DNA of 64,000 nt from Nitrospirillum viridazoti (lineage in GTDB: Bacteria; Pseudomonadota; Alphaproteobacteria; Azospirillales; Azospirillaceae): assembly GCF_007827975.1 (NCBI RefSeq), contig NZ_VITT01000017.1; one strand, written 5' to 3'. This document shows positions 16,075 through 24,459 of this stretch, piece by piece. Both the position numbers and the translations under genes were made by a program. How positions within the stretch are numbered: the stretch's first letter is position 1; each line of letters starts with the position of its first letter. The notes beneath the pieces are model-generated. The model searched no databases and was not told the DNA's origin. It was given only the letters and a program-made list of their open reading frames with translations.

Positions 16075-17427
16075 GTGGGGAATTCCGTGGCTTATTCCAT
16101 CTATGTCTTGGTGGTGCTGGTGCTGGCCTATGTGCTGGCTTTCATCGACCGCCAGATCCTGACCCTGCTGTCGGTGCCGATGAAGGCTGATCTGGGCCTC
16201 AGCGACCTGCAGCTCAGCCTGTTGCAGGGCCTGTCCTTCGCCCTGTTCCTGGCCGTTGGCGGTCTGCCCATTGGCCGTCTGGTGGATCGGCGCCGGCGCA
16301 CGACGGTGCTGGCCGCCGGCGTTGCGGCCTGGAGCCTGTTCACCGCCGCCTGTGGCCTGGCGCGGTCCTTTCCAGCCCTGTTCCTGGCGCGGGTGGGTGT
16401 GGGCTTTGGCGAGGCGACCATGGTCCCGTCGGCCTATTCCCTGATCGGCGACCTGTTCCACGGCCGCCGGCTGGGTCTGGCCATCGGCCTGTACAACATG
16501 GGTCCCTATGTGGGAGCCGGACTGGCCCTGATCCTGGGTGGACTGGTGCTGCACCATCTGCCACCGGATGTCGTGCTGCCCGTGGCGGGCAGCCTGCGCG
16601 GCTGGCAGGTCGTGTTCCTGCTGCTGGGTCCCGTGGGCCTGCTGATGGCGCTGTGGGTCGCCACCGTGCGGGAACCGGGGAGAACGGGCGCCGGGGCGCA
16701 CACCGCGCCCGACTGGGCCGAGGTGCGGGCCTATTACCGCGTCCATGGCGTCAACGCCCTGCTGGTCAACCTGGCCGGCACCTTCGCCGCCATGGCGCTG
16801 TACAGCCTGGGCGCCTGGCTGCCGCATCTGCTGGCCCGCATCCACCATATGAAGCCGCTGGATATCGGCCAGGGCATGGGCTGGCGTCTGATGGTGTTCG
16901 GCGCCGGCGGCGCCTTGCTCGCCGGCATCCTGGGCGATCTCCTGCGCCGCCGGGGTTTGGTCCAGGGACGCCTGGCCGTGATGATCACGGGCGCCGCCGC
17001 GTCTTGCTTGCTGCTCTACCCCGCCTTGCGCGCGCCGGACGGCGACGGCGCGCTGGCATGGCTGGGGCCGTTGATCGGCTGCATGACCCTGGCCATCGGC
17101 TCCAGCCCCCCGGCCTTGCAGGAGATCACCCCCAACCGCCTGCGCGGGTTCCAGCACGCCGTGGCGGCCTTGATCGCCACCCTGCTGGGCCTGGGTGCGG
17201 GCCCGTCGGTGGTGGCCCTGGTGACGGATAAGGTGCTGCGCGACGAAAGCCGGCTGGACCTGTCGCTGCTGCTGACCGTACCCGCCATGCTGGGCGCCTG
17301 CATCGTGCTGGCGCTGATCGTGTGGCGCCGCTACGCCGCCAGCCTGGCGGCGATGGCGTCAATGTCCGAAGCGGTGCCGGCGGCCGGCCTTTCCCTTTCC
17401 AGGGTAAGCGGAAGCGCCACAACCTGA
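16075..17427 (+). CDS. Spinster-type MFS transporter
   Basis: 450-residue inner-membrane MFS protein with about twelve hydrophobic helices. It starts at GTG 16075 (AGGA site just before); an in-frame GTG at 16087 is the alternative. It has the spinster-like start YVLAFIDRQILTLLSVPMKADLGLSD, the loop motif GRLVDRRRRT and GVGFGEATMVPSAYSLIGD. It is clearly related to the MFS carrier at 46128-47441, with the same FxDRQIL and GVGxGE motifs. Substrate unknown; relatives are often linked to TonB receptors and uptake of aromatic or lipidic compounds. An AT-rich palindrome follows the stop. Confidence 0.82.
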   Translation: MGNSVAYSIYVLVVLVLAYVLAFIDRQILTLLSVPMKADLGLSDLQLSLLQGLSFALFLAVGGLPIGRLVDRRRRTTVLAAGVAAWSLFTAACGLARSFPALFLARVGVGFGEATMVPSAYSLIGDLFHGRRLGLAIGLYNMGPYVGAGLALILGGLVLHHLPPDVVLPVAGSLRGWQVVFLLLGPVGLLMALWVATVREPGRTGAGAHTAPDWAEVRAYYRVHGVNALLVNLAGTFAAMALYSLGAWLPHLLARIHHMKPLDIGQGMGWRLMVFGAGGALLAGILGDLLRRRGLVQGRLAVMITGAAASCLLLYPALRAPDGDGALAWLGPLIGCMTLAIGSSPPALQEITPNRLRGFQHAVAALIATLLGLGAGPSVVALVTDKVLRDESRLDLSLLLTVPAMLGACIVLALIVWRRYAASLAAMASMSEAVPAAGLSLSRVSGSATT

Positions 17428-17456
17428 ACAATCTATTTTTGTAGGAAGCTCCCGCA

Positions 17457-17484
17457 AAAAGATGTATGAGGAGGAACATCTTTT
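17457..17484 (+). promoter_or_regulatory. AT-rich hairpin carrying a Shine-Dalgarno-like loop
   Basis: Perfect 9-bp stem AAAAGATGT (17457-17465) / ACATCTTTT (17476-17484) whose 10-nt loop is ATGAGGAGGA. The palindrome ATGCGCGCAT follows at 17485-17494. It lies 40 nt before the small gene at 17524, which has its own GGAGAAG ribosome site. It could be a weak terminator for the MFS gene or a regulatory leader. Confidence 0.35.
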
Positions 17485-17523
17485 ATGCGCGCATAGGTTG
17501 TCGCGCCAGCCCTGGAGAAGAGC

Positions 17524-17901
17524 ATGTACAACACCGCCACCTTCCCTGTGCCGGACGGCACCACCATCAAGATCAACGGTTTCACCAATTCCGCCTATTG
17601 GGCCCAGCGCATCGTGATCGAGGTCACGGGCCAGGCGCCCATCACCTGGAACGGCACTGGCGCCCAGAACAACAAGCTGGTCGGCCAGGCGGTGATCCCG
17701 CCCGGCAACGGCCGGCAGGTCAGCATCACCATGTCTTATGATCCGGGCGGCGGCTTCGCCCCCTCCACCGTCGTGAAAATCCCCTTCGACGATCCCAGCC
17801 TGACCGGCTTCGTCATCGGCGGCCAGGACGCCGGCGGCCGCCCCAATGGCCCGGCCAGCTGGAACACGGTGGCCTTCGTCTACTGGGCCAAGGGCTACTG
17901 A
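17524..17901 (+). CDS. Hypothetical small beta-rich protein
   Basis: 125 residues; family not recognised. There is no signal peptide or membrane helix. The sequence is rich in Gly, Asn, Thr and aromatic residues with few Lys, Arg or Glu: GFTNSAYWAQRIVIEVTGQ, ITWNGTGAQNN, VSITMSYDPGGGF, and a C-terminal WNTVAFVYWAKGY. This alternation of strands and turns suggests a compact beta-sandwich such as a small lectin or carbohydrate-binding fold, but that is only a guess from composition. GGAGAAG lies before the ATG and a strong terminator follows, so it is an independently expressed single gene. Confidence 0.75.
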   Translation: MYNTATFPVPDGTTIKINGFTNSAYWAQRIVIEVTGQAPITWNGTGAQNNKLVGQAVIPPGNGRQVSITMSYDPGGGFAPSTVVKIPFDDPSLTGFVIGGQDAGGRPNGPASWNTVAFVYWAKGY

Positions 17902-17914
17902 GTCGTTGATATGC

Positions 17915-17947
17915 AAAACCCCGGATGGTTCGCCATCCGGGGTTTTT
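17915..17947 (+). terminator. Strong rho-independent terminator
   Basis: Perfect 14-bp stem AAAACCCCGGATGG / CCATCCGGGGTTTT with a TTCG tetraloop, ending in five T. It follows the small gene stop by 13 nt and works equally in the reverse direction. Confidence 0.92.
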
Positions 17948-17999
17948 AGTGCTGCCTCAACGCCGGGTGCCGCCGTCCGGCGGACGCAGTCGCGTCCTA

Positions 18000-18030
18000 C
18001 AGCGACATGGGGCTGTGCCCCATGTCGCTG
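18000..18030. terminator. Perfect inverted repeat downstream of pckG
   Basis: A 14-bp perfect stem CAGCGACATGGGGC / GCCCCATGTCGCTG with a 3-nt loop, 9 nt beyond the pckG stop. It lacks a T-run, so it is more likely an mRNA 3'-end stabiliser or weak terminator for pckG. Confidence 0.55.
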
Positions 18031-18039
18031 CCAAAGGTA

Positions 18040-19881
18040 TCAGGCCGCTTCGCGGTTCTGCGCCAGGCGGTCCAGCAGGGCATCCTGCTGGTCGATCAGT
18101 TCCTGCGGCGTGTCACCGCCGAAGCGGCCGAACAGCTCGGACTGGTCGCGCAGTTCCGTTTCGGCCTCCACCTCGTCCACCGCCATGACGGCGTCGAACT
18201 GATCACGGCCGAAATCCAGGCCGTGCCAGGTCAGGTCTTCATAACGCGGCGTCAGGCCGAACAGGTTCTCTTCCGTTTCCACGGCGCGGCCGCGCACCCG
18301 GTCCACGATCCACTTCAGCACCCGCATGTTATCACCGAAGCCCGGCCAGGCGAACTTACCGTCCTGGTTCTTGCGGAACCAGTTGACGCGGTAGATGCGC
18401 GGCAGATCATTGATCTTGCCGGCCATGTCCAGCCAATGGCGCCAGTACTCCGCCATGTTGTAGCCGCAGAAGGGCAGCATGGCGAAGGGATCGCGGCGGA
18501 TGGCGGCCTGGCCCACGGCGGCGGCGGTCGCCTCCGAGCCCAGCGTCGCCGCCCAGTATACGCCCTCTGTCCAGCCACGGGTCTCGAACACCAGGGGGAA
18601 GGTGCGCGACAGCCGGCCGCCGAAGATGAAGGCGCTGATGGGCACGCCGGCGGGATCCTCCCAGGCCGGGTCGATGCTGGGGCACTGGCTGGCCGGGGCG
18701 GTGAAGCGGGCGTTGGGGTGCGCCGCCTTGCGGCCGCTGGCGGGCGTCCAGTCCTTGCCCTCCCAGTCGATCAGGTGGGCGGGCGGCGTTTCGGTTAGAC
18801 CCTCCCACCACACGTCGCCGTCATCGGTCAGGGCGCAGTTGGTGAAGATGACGTTGGCGTGCAGGGTCAGCAGCGCGTTGGGGTTGGACTTCAGGCTGGT
18901 ACCCGGCGCCACGCCGAAGAAGCCCGCCTCCGGATTGATGGCGCGCAGGGTGCCGTCCGGCGCCGGCTTGATCCAGGCGATGTCGTCGCCGATGGTGCGC
19001 ACCTTCCAACCGTTGAAGGCGGCGGGCGGCACCATCATGGCGAAGTTGGTCTTCCCACAAGCCGAGGGGAAGGCCGCCGCGACATAGGTCTTCTCGCCTT
19101 CCGGGCTTTCCACGCCCAGGATTAGCATATGCTCGGCCAGCCAGCCCTCCTCGCGCCCCAGGGATGATGCGATGCGCAGCGCGAAGCACTTCTTGCCCAG
19201 CAGGGCGTTGCCGCCATAGCCGGAGCCATAGCTGATGATCTCGTGCGTCTCGGGGAAATGGACGATGTACTTGTGCCGGGCGTTGCAGGGCCAGGCCACG
19301 TCCTTTTGGCCGGCGGCCAGAGGCGCGCCCACGGAGTGCAGGCACTTCACGAAATCGCCGTCACCGAGTTGGCGCAGCACCGCCTCGCCCATGCGGGTCA
19401 TGATGCGCATGTTCACGGCGACATAGGGGCTGTCGGACAGCTGCACGCCGATGTGGGAGATGGGGGAGCCCAGGGGGCCCATGCTAAAGGGCACCACGTA
19501 CAGGGTGCGGCCGCGCATGCTGCCCTTGAACAGGCCCTGCAGCGTCTGGCGCATCTCGGCAGGATCGGCCCAGTTGTTGGTCGGGCCGGCCTCTTCCGCC
19601 GTCGGGGTGCAGATGAAGGTGCGGTCCTCCACCCGGGCCACGTCGCCGGCATCGGACCGGCAGAGGAAGGAATTGGGCCGCTTGGCCGGGTTCAGGCGGA
19701 TGAAGGTGCCTTGGGCCACCATCTCTTCGCACAGCCTGTCATATTCCTCCTGGCTGCCGTCGCACCAATGGACGGCCGCCGGCTGGCAATGGGCGACGAC
19801 CTCGTCAACCCAGTCCAGCAGGGCTTGGTTGGTGGTGGGGGCGCCGGTAAGCGAAGAGGACGTGGTGACGGTGCTGCTCAT
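18040..19881 (-). CDS. pckG: Phosphoenolpyruvate carboxykinase (GTP)
   Basis: Catalyses oxaloacetate + GTP to PEP + CO2 + GDP, the entry step of gluconeogenesis, in the cytosol. 613 residues, the size of GTP-type enzymes (ATP-type are near 530 and unrelated). Motifs include the P-loop FPSACGKTN with the reactive Cys, RTIGDDIAWIKP for metal binding, NPEAGFFGVAPGTS and FIFGGRLSRT. The ATG at 19881 has AGGTAGAAG upstream. It is monocistronic. It fits the catabolic content of the window, since leucine, histidine and sugar-acid degradation all feed the TCA cycle. Confidence 0.95.
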   Translation of the reverse strand: MSSTVTTSSSLTGAPTTNQALLDWVDEVVAHCQPAAVHWCDGSQEEYDRLCEEMVAQGTFIRLNPAKRPNSFLCRSDAGDVARVEDRTFICTPTAEEAGPTNNWADPAEMRQTLQGLFKGSMRGRTLYVVPFSMGPLGSPISHIGVQLSDSPYVAVNMRIMTRMGEAVLRQLGDGDFVKCLHSVGAPLAAGQKDVAWPCNARHKYIVHFPETHEIISYGSGYGGNALLGKKCFALRIASSLGREEGWLAEHMLILGVESPEGEKTYVAAAFPSACGKTNFAMMVPPAAFNGWKVRTIGDDIAWIKPAPDGTLRAINPEAGFFGVAPGTSLKSNPNALLTLHANVIFTNCALTDDGDVWWEGLTETPPAHLIDWEGKDWTPASGRKAAHPNARFTAPASQCPSIDPAWEDPAGVPISAFIFGGRLSRTFPLVFETRGWTEGVYWAATLGSEATAAAVGQAAIRRDPFAMLPFCGYNMAEYWRHWLDMAGKINDLPRIYRVNWFRKNQDGKFAWPGFGDNMRVLKWIVDRVRGRAVETEENLFGLTPRYEDLTWHGLDFGRDQFDAVMAVDEVEAETELRDQSELFGRFGGDTPQELIDQQDALLDRLAQNREAA

Positions 19882-20428
19882 GGAATTCTTCTACCTTTCG
19901 ATCCGCGAAACCGCTGGCGATAGGCCCGGCGCCGTCCCGGCCATGCTGGCCCGGGGAAGTGGGTGCCGACCTGGCGACAAGAAGCGCTAAGTCTGCGGAA
20001 TCGTTCCATAATGGCGGCTGGCACAATAGGCACAGCCGATAACGGACGACACCGCGCCGCTTCTGTCAGACGCAGACGGTCATAGGAGATATGGGGCTAA
20101 AAAAGCGATGGCGACTGTTGACGGATCAACTATCGGCATGCGCCTCCCTGACACCGGATAGACCGGGTGCGGCAGGGCGATAGCCCCGCGAACGGGATCG
20201 TCGATGGATTCCGTGGGTGAAGGTCATTGTGCGCTACTCCCCGAAGTTGAGTACGGGTGGGCCGGTCTTGGCCGCCAGCTCCACCCTCAAAATATGGCCG
20301 GCCCTGTCGCCGGGCGCGTGCCTGATCCATCTTCTACCGCCGCGCCACCGGATGTCCAGTGGCTTGGCTGTGTCAACGGCGGCCACGCCGGCTGGGAAGT
20401 CTGGCCGCCTTTATCCAAGGTATTAACA
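19882..20428. other. Intergenic region without a recognised gene
   Basis: 547 nt. The left part should hold the pckG promoter (minus strand). The middle and right parts contain short open frames of 60-107 codons on both strands, but none matches a family I recognise and none has a convincing ribosome site. An imperfect inverted repeat CACCGG/CCGGGTG lies near 20152-20169. It may include decayed coding DNA; nothing more can be supported. Confidence 0.5.
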
Positions 20429-21724
20429 TCATGGCGTATCCGCCAGCATCCGCACGGTCGCCGGGGCACGCCGGTAAACCATGAGGACGGACAGCAAACC
20501 GCAGAGGGCGGCAGCGGCCATCCATAGACCGGGCGCGGCCCTGTCGTCCGTCAGGTCAATCAGCCAGGTCGACACCAGCGGCGTGAAGCCGCCGAACAGC
20601 GCCGTGGCCAGGCTGTAGGCCAGGGAGAACCCTACCGTCCGCACCTCCGGGGGCATTACCTCCGTCAGGGCCACCAGGGCCGCCGCGTTGTAACTGGCAT
20701 AGAGGAAGGACAACCACAGCTCGGCCACCAGCATGGTGCCGAAGCTGACGTTATGGACCAGCCAGTTCAGCACCGGATACGCCGTCAGCATGGCCAGGAT
20801 GGTAAAGGCCATCAGCAGGGGCCGGCGGCCCACCTTGTCGGACAGAGCCCCCATCACCGGCAGCCAGACGAAATTGGACAGGCCGACGCAGAAGGTGAGC
20901 AACAGGCTTTGCCCGGCATCGAGCTTCAGCACGCTTTTGCCATAGGTCGGGGCGTAGACGGTGATGAGGTAGAAGGACACCGTGGTCATCACCACCATCA
21001 TCATGCCGGCCAGCACCAACCGCCAGTTCGCGGCGATGGACCGGAGGATGTCACGGAAGGTGGGACGATGCCGCCGGTGCTGGAATTCCGCCGTCTCCTC
21101 CAGCGAGCGGCGGATGACGAAGATCACCGGCACGATCAGACAGCCGATGAAAAAGGGTATGCGCCAAGCCCAGTCGTGGATTTGCTCCGGCGTCAAAATC
21201 CGGCTCAGCCCATAGCCGATGAGGGCGGCGGCCATGATGGCCGCCTGCTGACTGGCGGATTGCCAGCTGACGTAAAAGCCCTTGCGGCCCGGCGTGGCCA
21301 TTTCCGACAGGTAGACCGAGACGCCGCCCATTTCCACCCCGGCGGAAAAGCCCTGCAGCAGGCGGCCGATCAGCACCAGGGCGGGGGCCAGCAGCCCGAT
21401 GCTGGCGTACCCGGGCACGAAGGCGATCAGCACCGTGCCCAGCGCCATGATGGCCAGCGTCACCACCAGGCCCTTGCGGCGCCCGATCCTGTCGATGTAG
21501 CTGCCCAGGATGACGGCACCCACCGGCCGCATCAGGAATCCGGCGCCGAAGGTGGCGAAGGTCAGCATCAGCGACGCGGTATCGTCGGCGCTGGGAAAGA
21601 AGGTGCTCGCGATGTAGGGCGCGTAAAAACCGTAAAGGAAGAAATCGAACATCTCCAGGAAGTTGCCACTGGTCACACGCAGCACTGTGGCCAGCCTGGA
21701 CGGCTGCATGGCATTGGAACTCAT
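20429..21724 (-). CDS. MHS-family MFS transporter (citrate/tricarballylate-type proton symporter)
   Basis: 431-residue inner-membrane symporter of the metabolite:H+ symporter branch. Typical features are SGNFLEMFDFFLYGFYAPYIA in the first helix, FLMRPVGAVILGSYIDRIGRRKGL covering helix 2 and its loop, and GRLLQGFSAGVEMGGVSVYLSE. This is the pattern of CitA/TcuC carriers for citrate, tricarballylate or similar tricarboxylates. Its gene lies 11 nt after the binding-protein gene, so they form one operon under the divergent LysR gene. The exact acid is unknown. Confidence 0.85.
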   Translation of the reverse strand: MSSNAMQPSRLATVLRVTSGNFLEMFDFFLYGFYAPYIASTFFPSADDTASLMLTFATFGAGFLMRPVGAVILGSYIDRIGRRKGLVVTLAIMALGTVLIAFVPGYASIGLLAPALVLIGRLLQGFSAGVEMGGVSVYLSEMATPGRKGFYVSWQSASQQAAIMAAALIGYGLSRILTPEQIHDWAWRIPFFIGCLIVPVIFVIRRSLEETAEFQHRRHRPTFRDILRSIAANWRLVLAGMMMVVMTTVSFYLITVYAPTYGKSVLKLDAGQSLLLTFCVGLSNFVWLPVMGALSDKVGRRPLLMAFTILAMLTAYPVLNWLVHNVSFGTMLVAELWLSFLYASYNAAALVALTEVMPPEVRTVGFSLAYSLATALFGGFTPLVSTWLIDLTDDRAAPGLWMAAAALCGLLSVLMVYRRAPATVRMLADTP

Positions 21725-21735
21725 AGAGGCGATCC

Positions 21736-22539
21736 TCAGCGGGGGGCTGCGGGGACGGGCACCAGCCCGGATTTGGTGATCAGCGATGCCGCGTCGGGCG
21801 AGGACAGGAACGCGATCAAGTCCTCGGCCGCCTGCGTCTCGCGCGTGCCGGCGACGATGCCGATGGAAAACGGCGTCACCTTCTGCGCCTCATCAGGCAG
21901 GGGTCCGACGATGTCGATGCCGGACAGGGGCAATAGTTCGCTGATCTGCTGGAAGCCGATCTCCGCCTCGCCGCGCGCCACGACGTTGCCGACCGGCTCC
22001 GCCGGAATCATCCGCGCCTTGTCTTTCATGGCATCGGCGATGCCCAGGCGCTTGAAGAGGACCGTGGACAGGAAGACGCCGCTGGCGCTGTCCGAATAGG
22101 CGACCGACCTGGCGTCCAGCAGCACCTTTTTCAAAGCCGCCACGGTCGAGATGTCCGGATGGGGCGCGCCGGCCTTCACGGCCAGGCCGATCTTGGACAC
22201 GGCCAGGACCTTGTGGTCCAGATCCATCACCTGCCCGGCCCGCACCAGCGTATCAAGGCTGTCGCCCACCATGATGACGACATCGATATCCTGATGCTGC
22301 CGCAGCCGATTGGGGATGGCCTCCGGCGTGTCGCCCATGGACGGGCCCCATACGGACACCAGCGTATTCCCGGTGCGCTTCTCGAACTCAGGCGCCAAGG
22401 CCTTGTACGCGGCGGCGAAACCACCGGAACTGGCGACGTGCAGTTCCGCGGCGCTGGCCGGCAGCGGCGACAACGCCAGCAGCAGGGCGAACGCACGCGA
22501 CATCACGCCGCCCGCGGAACGCGGGACACTTCCGGTCAT
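21736..22539 (-). CDS. Periplasmic substrate-binding protein, ModA-like
   Basis: About 267 residues with a signal sequence (MSRAFALLLALSPLPASAA region) and the fold pattern of molybdate/sulfate-type binding proteins: ELHVASSGGFAAAYKALAPEFEKRTG, later VAYSDSASGVFLSTVLFKRLG and EIGFQQISELLPLSGIDIVGPLP. There is no ABC permease nearby; the partner is an MHS symporter. An organic anion ligand is therefore more likely than molybdate. GGAGGAGAC lies 6-7 nt before the ATG at 22539; a GTG just upstream and an ATG at 22503 (start of the hydrophobic core) are alternatives. Confidence 0.8.
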   Translation of the reverse strand: MTGSVPRSAGGVMSRAFALLLALSPLPASAAELHVASSGGFAAAYKALAPEFEKRTGNTLVSVWGPSMGDTPEAIPNRLRQHQDIDVVIMVGDSLDTLVRAGQVMDLDHKVLAVSKIGLAVKAGAPHPDISTVAALKKVLLDARSVAYSDSASGVFLSTVLFKRLGIADAMKDKARMIPAEPVGNVVARGEAEIGFQQISELLPLSGIDIVGPLPDEAQKVTPFSIGIVAGTRETQAAEDLIAFLSSPDAASLITKSGLVPVPAAPR

Positions 22540-22652
22540 CACCGTCTCCTCCGGTTTTCATATCGCCGCCATTGTGGAATGCCGGGGACCGGACAGGAAT
22601 TGCATTTATCTTCTCAATTAATAATGATGGCGCATCAATTGGAGTGTATGGC

Positions 22653-23549
22653 ATGCGGCTGGATTTCGAGTTCGGGGAGGTGCTGGCCTTCGTCACGGTG
22701 GCCCAGACGCTGAACTTCCGCGCGGCGGCGGACAGGCTGCACCTGTCACAGCCCGCGCTGAGCCGGCGGGTGGAAAAGCTGGAGGCAGCGCTGGAAATGC
22801 GCCTGCTGGAGCGCACGACGCGCAAGGTGGAACTGACAGAGGCCGGCCGCCAATTCCTGAACCACGCCGTCGTCATCCTGGAAGAGTTGGAATTAGCGCG
22901 CGCGAGCATGGTGGCGCGCGCCGGCCGGGCCAAGCAGTTGGTGACGGTGGCCTGCGTGCCGTCCGTGGCCAACCACGTGTTACCCGACATCCTGCACCTT
23001 TACGCTCAAACCCATCCGGGGGTGCGGATCCGCATCATCGATGAAAGCGCCGGCAAGGTGCTGGATGCCGTGATGGAGGGCGAGGCCGATATCGGCATCA
23101 GTTTCCTGGGCGCCCAGAACGCGGAGGTCGACTTCACCCCCATCCGCAGCGAGCCCTATGTGCTGGCGGTGCGCCGGGACCATCCCCTGGCGGCGGCCGC
23201 GGCAACCCGCTGGGACAGCCTGGAGGCCGAACGCCTGATCGCCGTCTCGCTGAACAGCGGCAACCGCATCCTGATCGAAAACGTGCTGGCCGGCCTGCCG
23301 CGGCGGCCCACCATCCATTATGAGGCCAACCATGTCGCCGGGGCGCTGGGCCTCGTGTCGGCCGGGCTGGGGGTGGCGGTGCTGCCCGGCCTGGCCCTGG
23401 CCAATAACGCCTACCCGGCGCTGGTGGGCATACCGATGCGGGATCCTGAGCTCAGCCGCACCCTGGGCCTGGTCACCCGCGCCGGGACGCGGCTAAGCCA
23501 GCCCGCGTCCGCCCTTCACGACCTGATCTTGCGAAAGATCGGCGAATAG
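22653..23549 (+). CDS. LysR-family regulator of the MHS carrier operon
   Basis: 298-residue LysR protein. The N-terminal HTH is clear (FVTVAQTLNFRAAADRLHLSQPALSRRVEKLEAAL, LLERTTRKVELTEAG). The effector domain begins VTVACVPSVANHVLPDIL. It is divergent from the binding protein/carrier operon with an AT-rich gap of 113 nt that contains candidate T-N11-A type sites, so it probably activates that operon when the imported acid is present. The ATG at 22653 is chosen at the start of the HTH. Confidence 0.87.
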   Translation: MRLDFEFGEVLAFVTVAQTLNFRAAADRLHLSQPALSRRVEKLEAALEMRLLERTTRKVELTEAGRQFLNHAVVILEELELARASMVARAGRAKQLVTVACVPSVANHVLPDILHLYAQTHPGVRIRIIDESAGKVLDAVMEGEADIGISFLGAQNAEVDFTPIRSEPYVLAVRRDHPLAAAAATRWDSLEAERLIAVSLNSGNRILIENVLAGLPRRPTIHYEANHVAGALGLVSAGLGVAVLPGLALANNAYPALVGIPMRDPELSRTLGLVTRAGTRLSQPASALHDLILRKIGE

Positions 23550-23556
23550 CCGCCCC

Positions 23557-24459
23557 TCAGCCCGCCTTGGCCAGCAGGGCGCGGCCGGCGCGGCTGGCGT
23601 TGGGGCGGCCGATGGCGTCCGAAATCCAGCCGCCGATGGCGGACAGGGCATCCAGGTCCACACCGGTGGACAGGCTCTGCCCTTCCAGCATGTAGACCAC
23701 GTCCTCCGTCGCCACGTTGCCGGTGGCGCCCTTGGCGTAGGGGCAGCCGCCGAGACCGGCGACGGAGCTGTCGATGACCCGGATGCCCTCGTCCAGGCAG
23801 GCCAGCAGGTTGGCCAGGGCCTGGCCGTAGGTGTCGTGGAAATGCGCGGCCAGCTGCGACACCGGAACCTCTTCGGCCACGCGGCGGATCAGGGCGGCCG
23901 CCTTGGCCGGCGTGCCCACGCCGATGGTGTCGCCCAGGGAGATTTCGGTGCAGCCCAGCTCCACCAGGCGGGCTGACACCTCCGCCACCTTGGCGGGGTC
24001 GATGGCACCCTCATAGGGGCACCCCAGCACGCAGGAGACATAGCCGCGCACGGCGATGCCGCTGTCCCGCGCCAGGCGGGTCACGGGGGCGAAGCGGTCC
24101 AGGCTCTCGGCGATGGAACAGTTGATGTTGCGCTGGGAAAAGGCCTCCGACGCGGCGGCGAACACGGCGACTTCCGTCACGCCCGCCGCCAGGGCCTGGG
24201 TGAGGCCCCGTTCATTGGGCACCAGCACGGGATAGCCGACGCCCGGCCGCCGCTGGATGCGGGCCAGCACGTCGGCGGTATCGGCCATCTGCGGCACCCA
24301 TTTGGGCGAGACGAAGGCCCCCGCCTCCACCACCGGGAGGCCGGTGGCCGACAGGCGGTCGATCAGGGCCACCTTGGTGTCGGTGGGCACCAGCACCGCC
24401 TCGTTCTGCAGGCCGTCGCGGGGGCCGACTTCGACAATGCGAATGGCAGGACCACTCAT
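23557..24459 (-). CDS. liuE: Hydroxymethylglutaryl-CoA lyase
   Basis: Splits HMG-CoA to acetoacetate and acetyl-CoA, the last step of leucine degradation. The 300-residue TIM-barrel protein has IVEVGPRDGLQNE with metal and substrate residues, AFVSPKWVPQMAD, HFHDTYGQALANL with the metal-binding HxH, and the signature GLGGCPYAKGATGN with the catalytic Cys. The start overlaps the mccA stop by 4 nt, so it is translationally coupled. It is the last gene of the liu operon. Confidence 0.94.
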   Translation of the reverse strand: MSGPAIRIVEVGPRDGLQNEAVLVPTDTKVALIDRLSATGLPVVEAGAFVSPKWVPQMADTADVLARIQRRPGVGYPVLVPNERGLTQALAAGVTEVAVFAAASEAFSQRNINCSIAESLDRFAPVTRLARDSGIAVRGYVSCVLGCPYEGAIDPAKVAEVSARLVELGCTEISLGDTIGVGTPAKAAALIRRVAEEVPVSQLAAHFHDTYGQALANLLACLDEGIRVIDSSVAGLGGCPYAKGATGNVATEDVVYMLEGQSLSTGVDLDALSAIGGWISDAIGRPNASRAGRALLAKAG

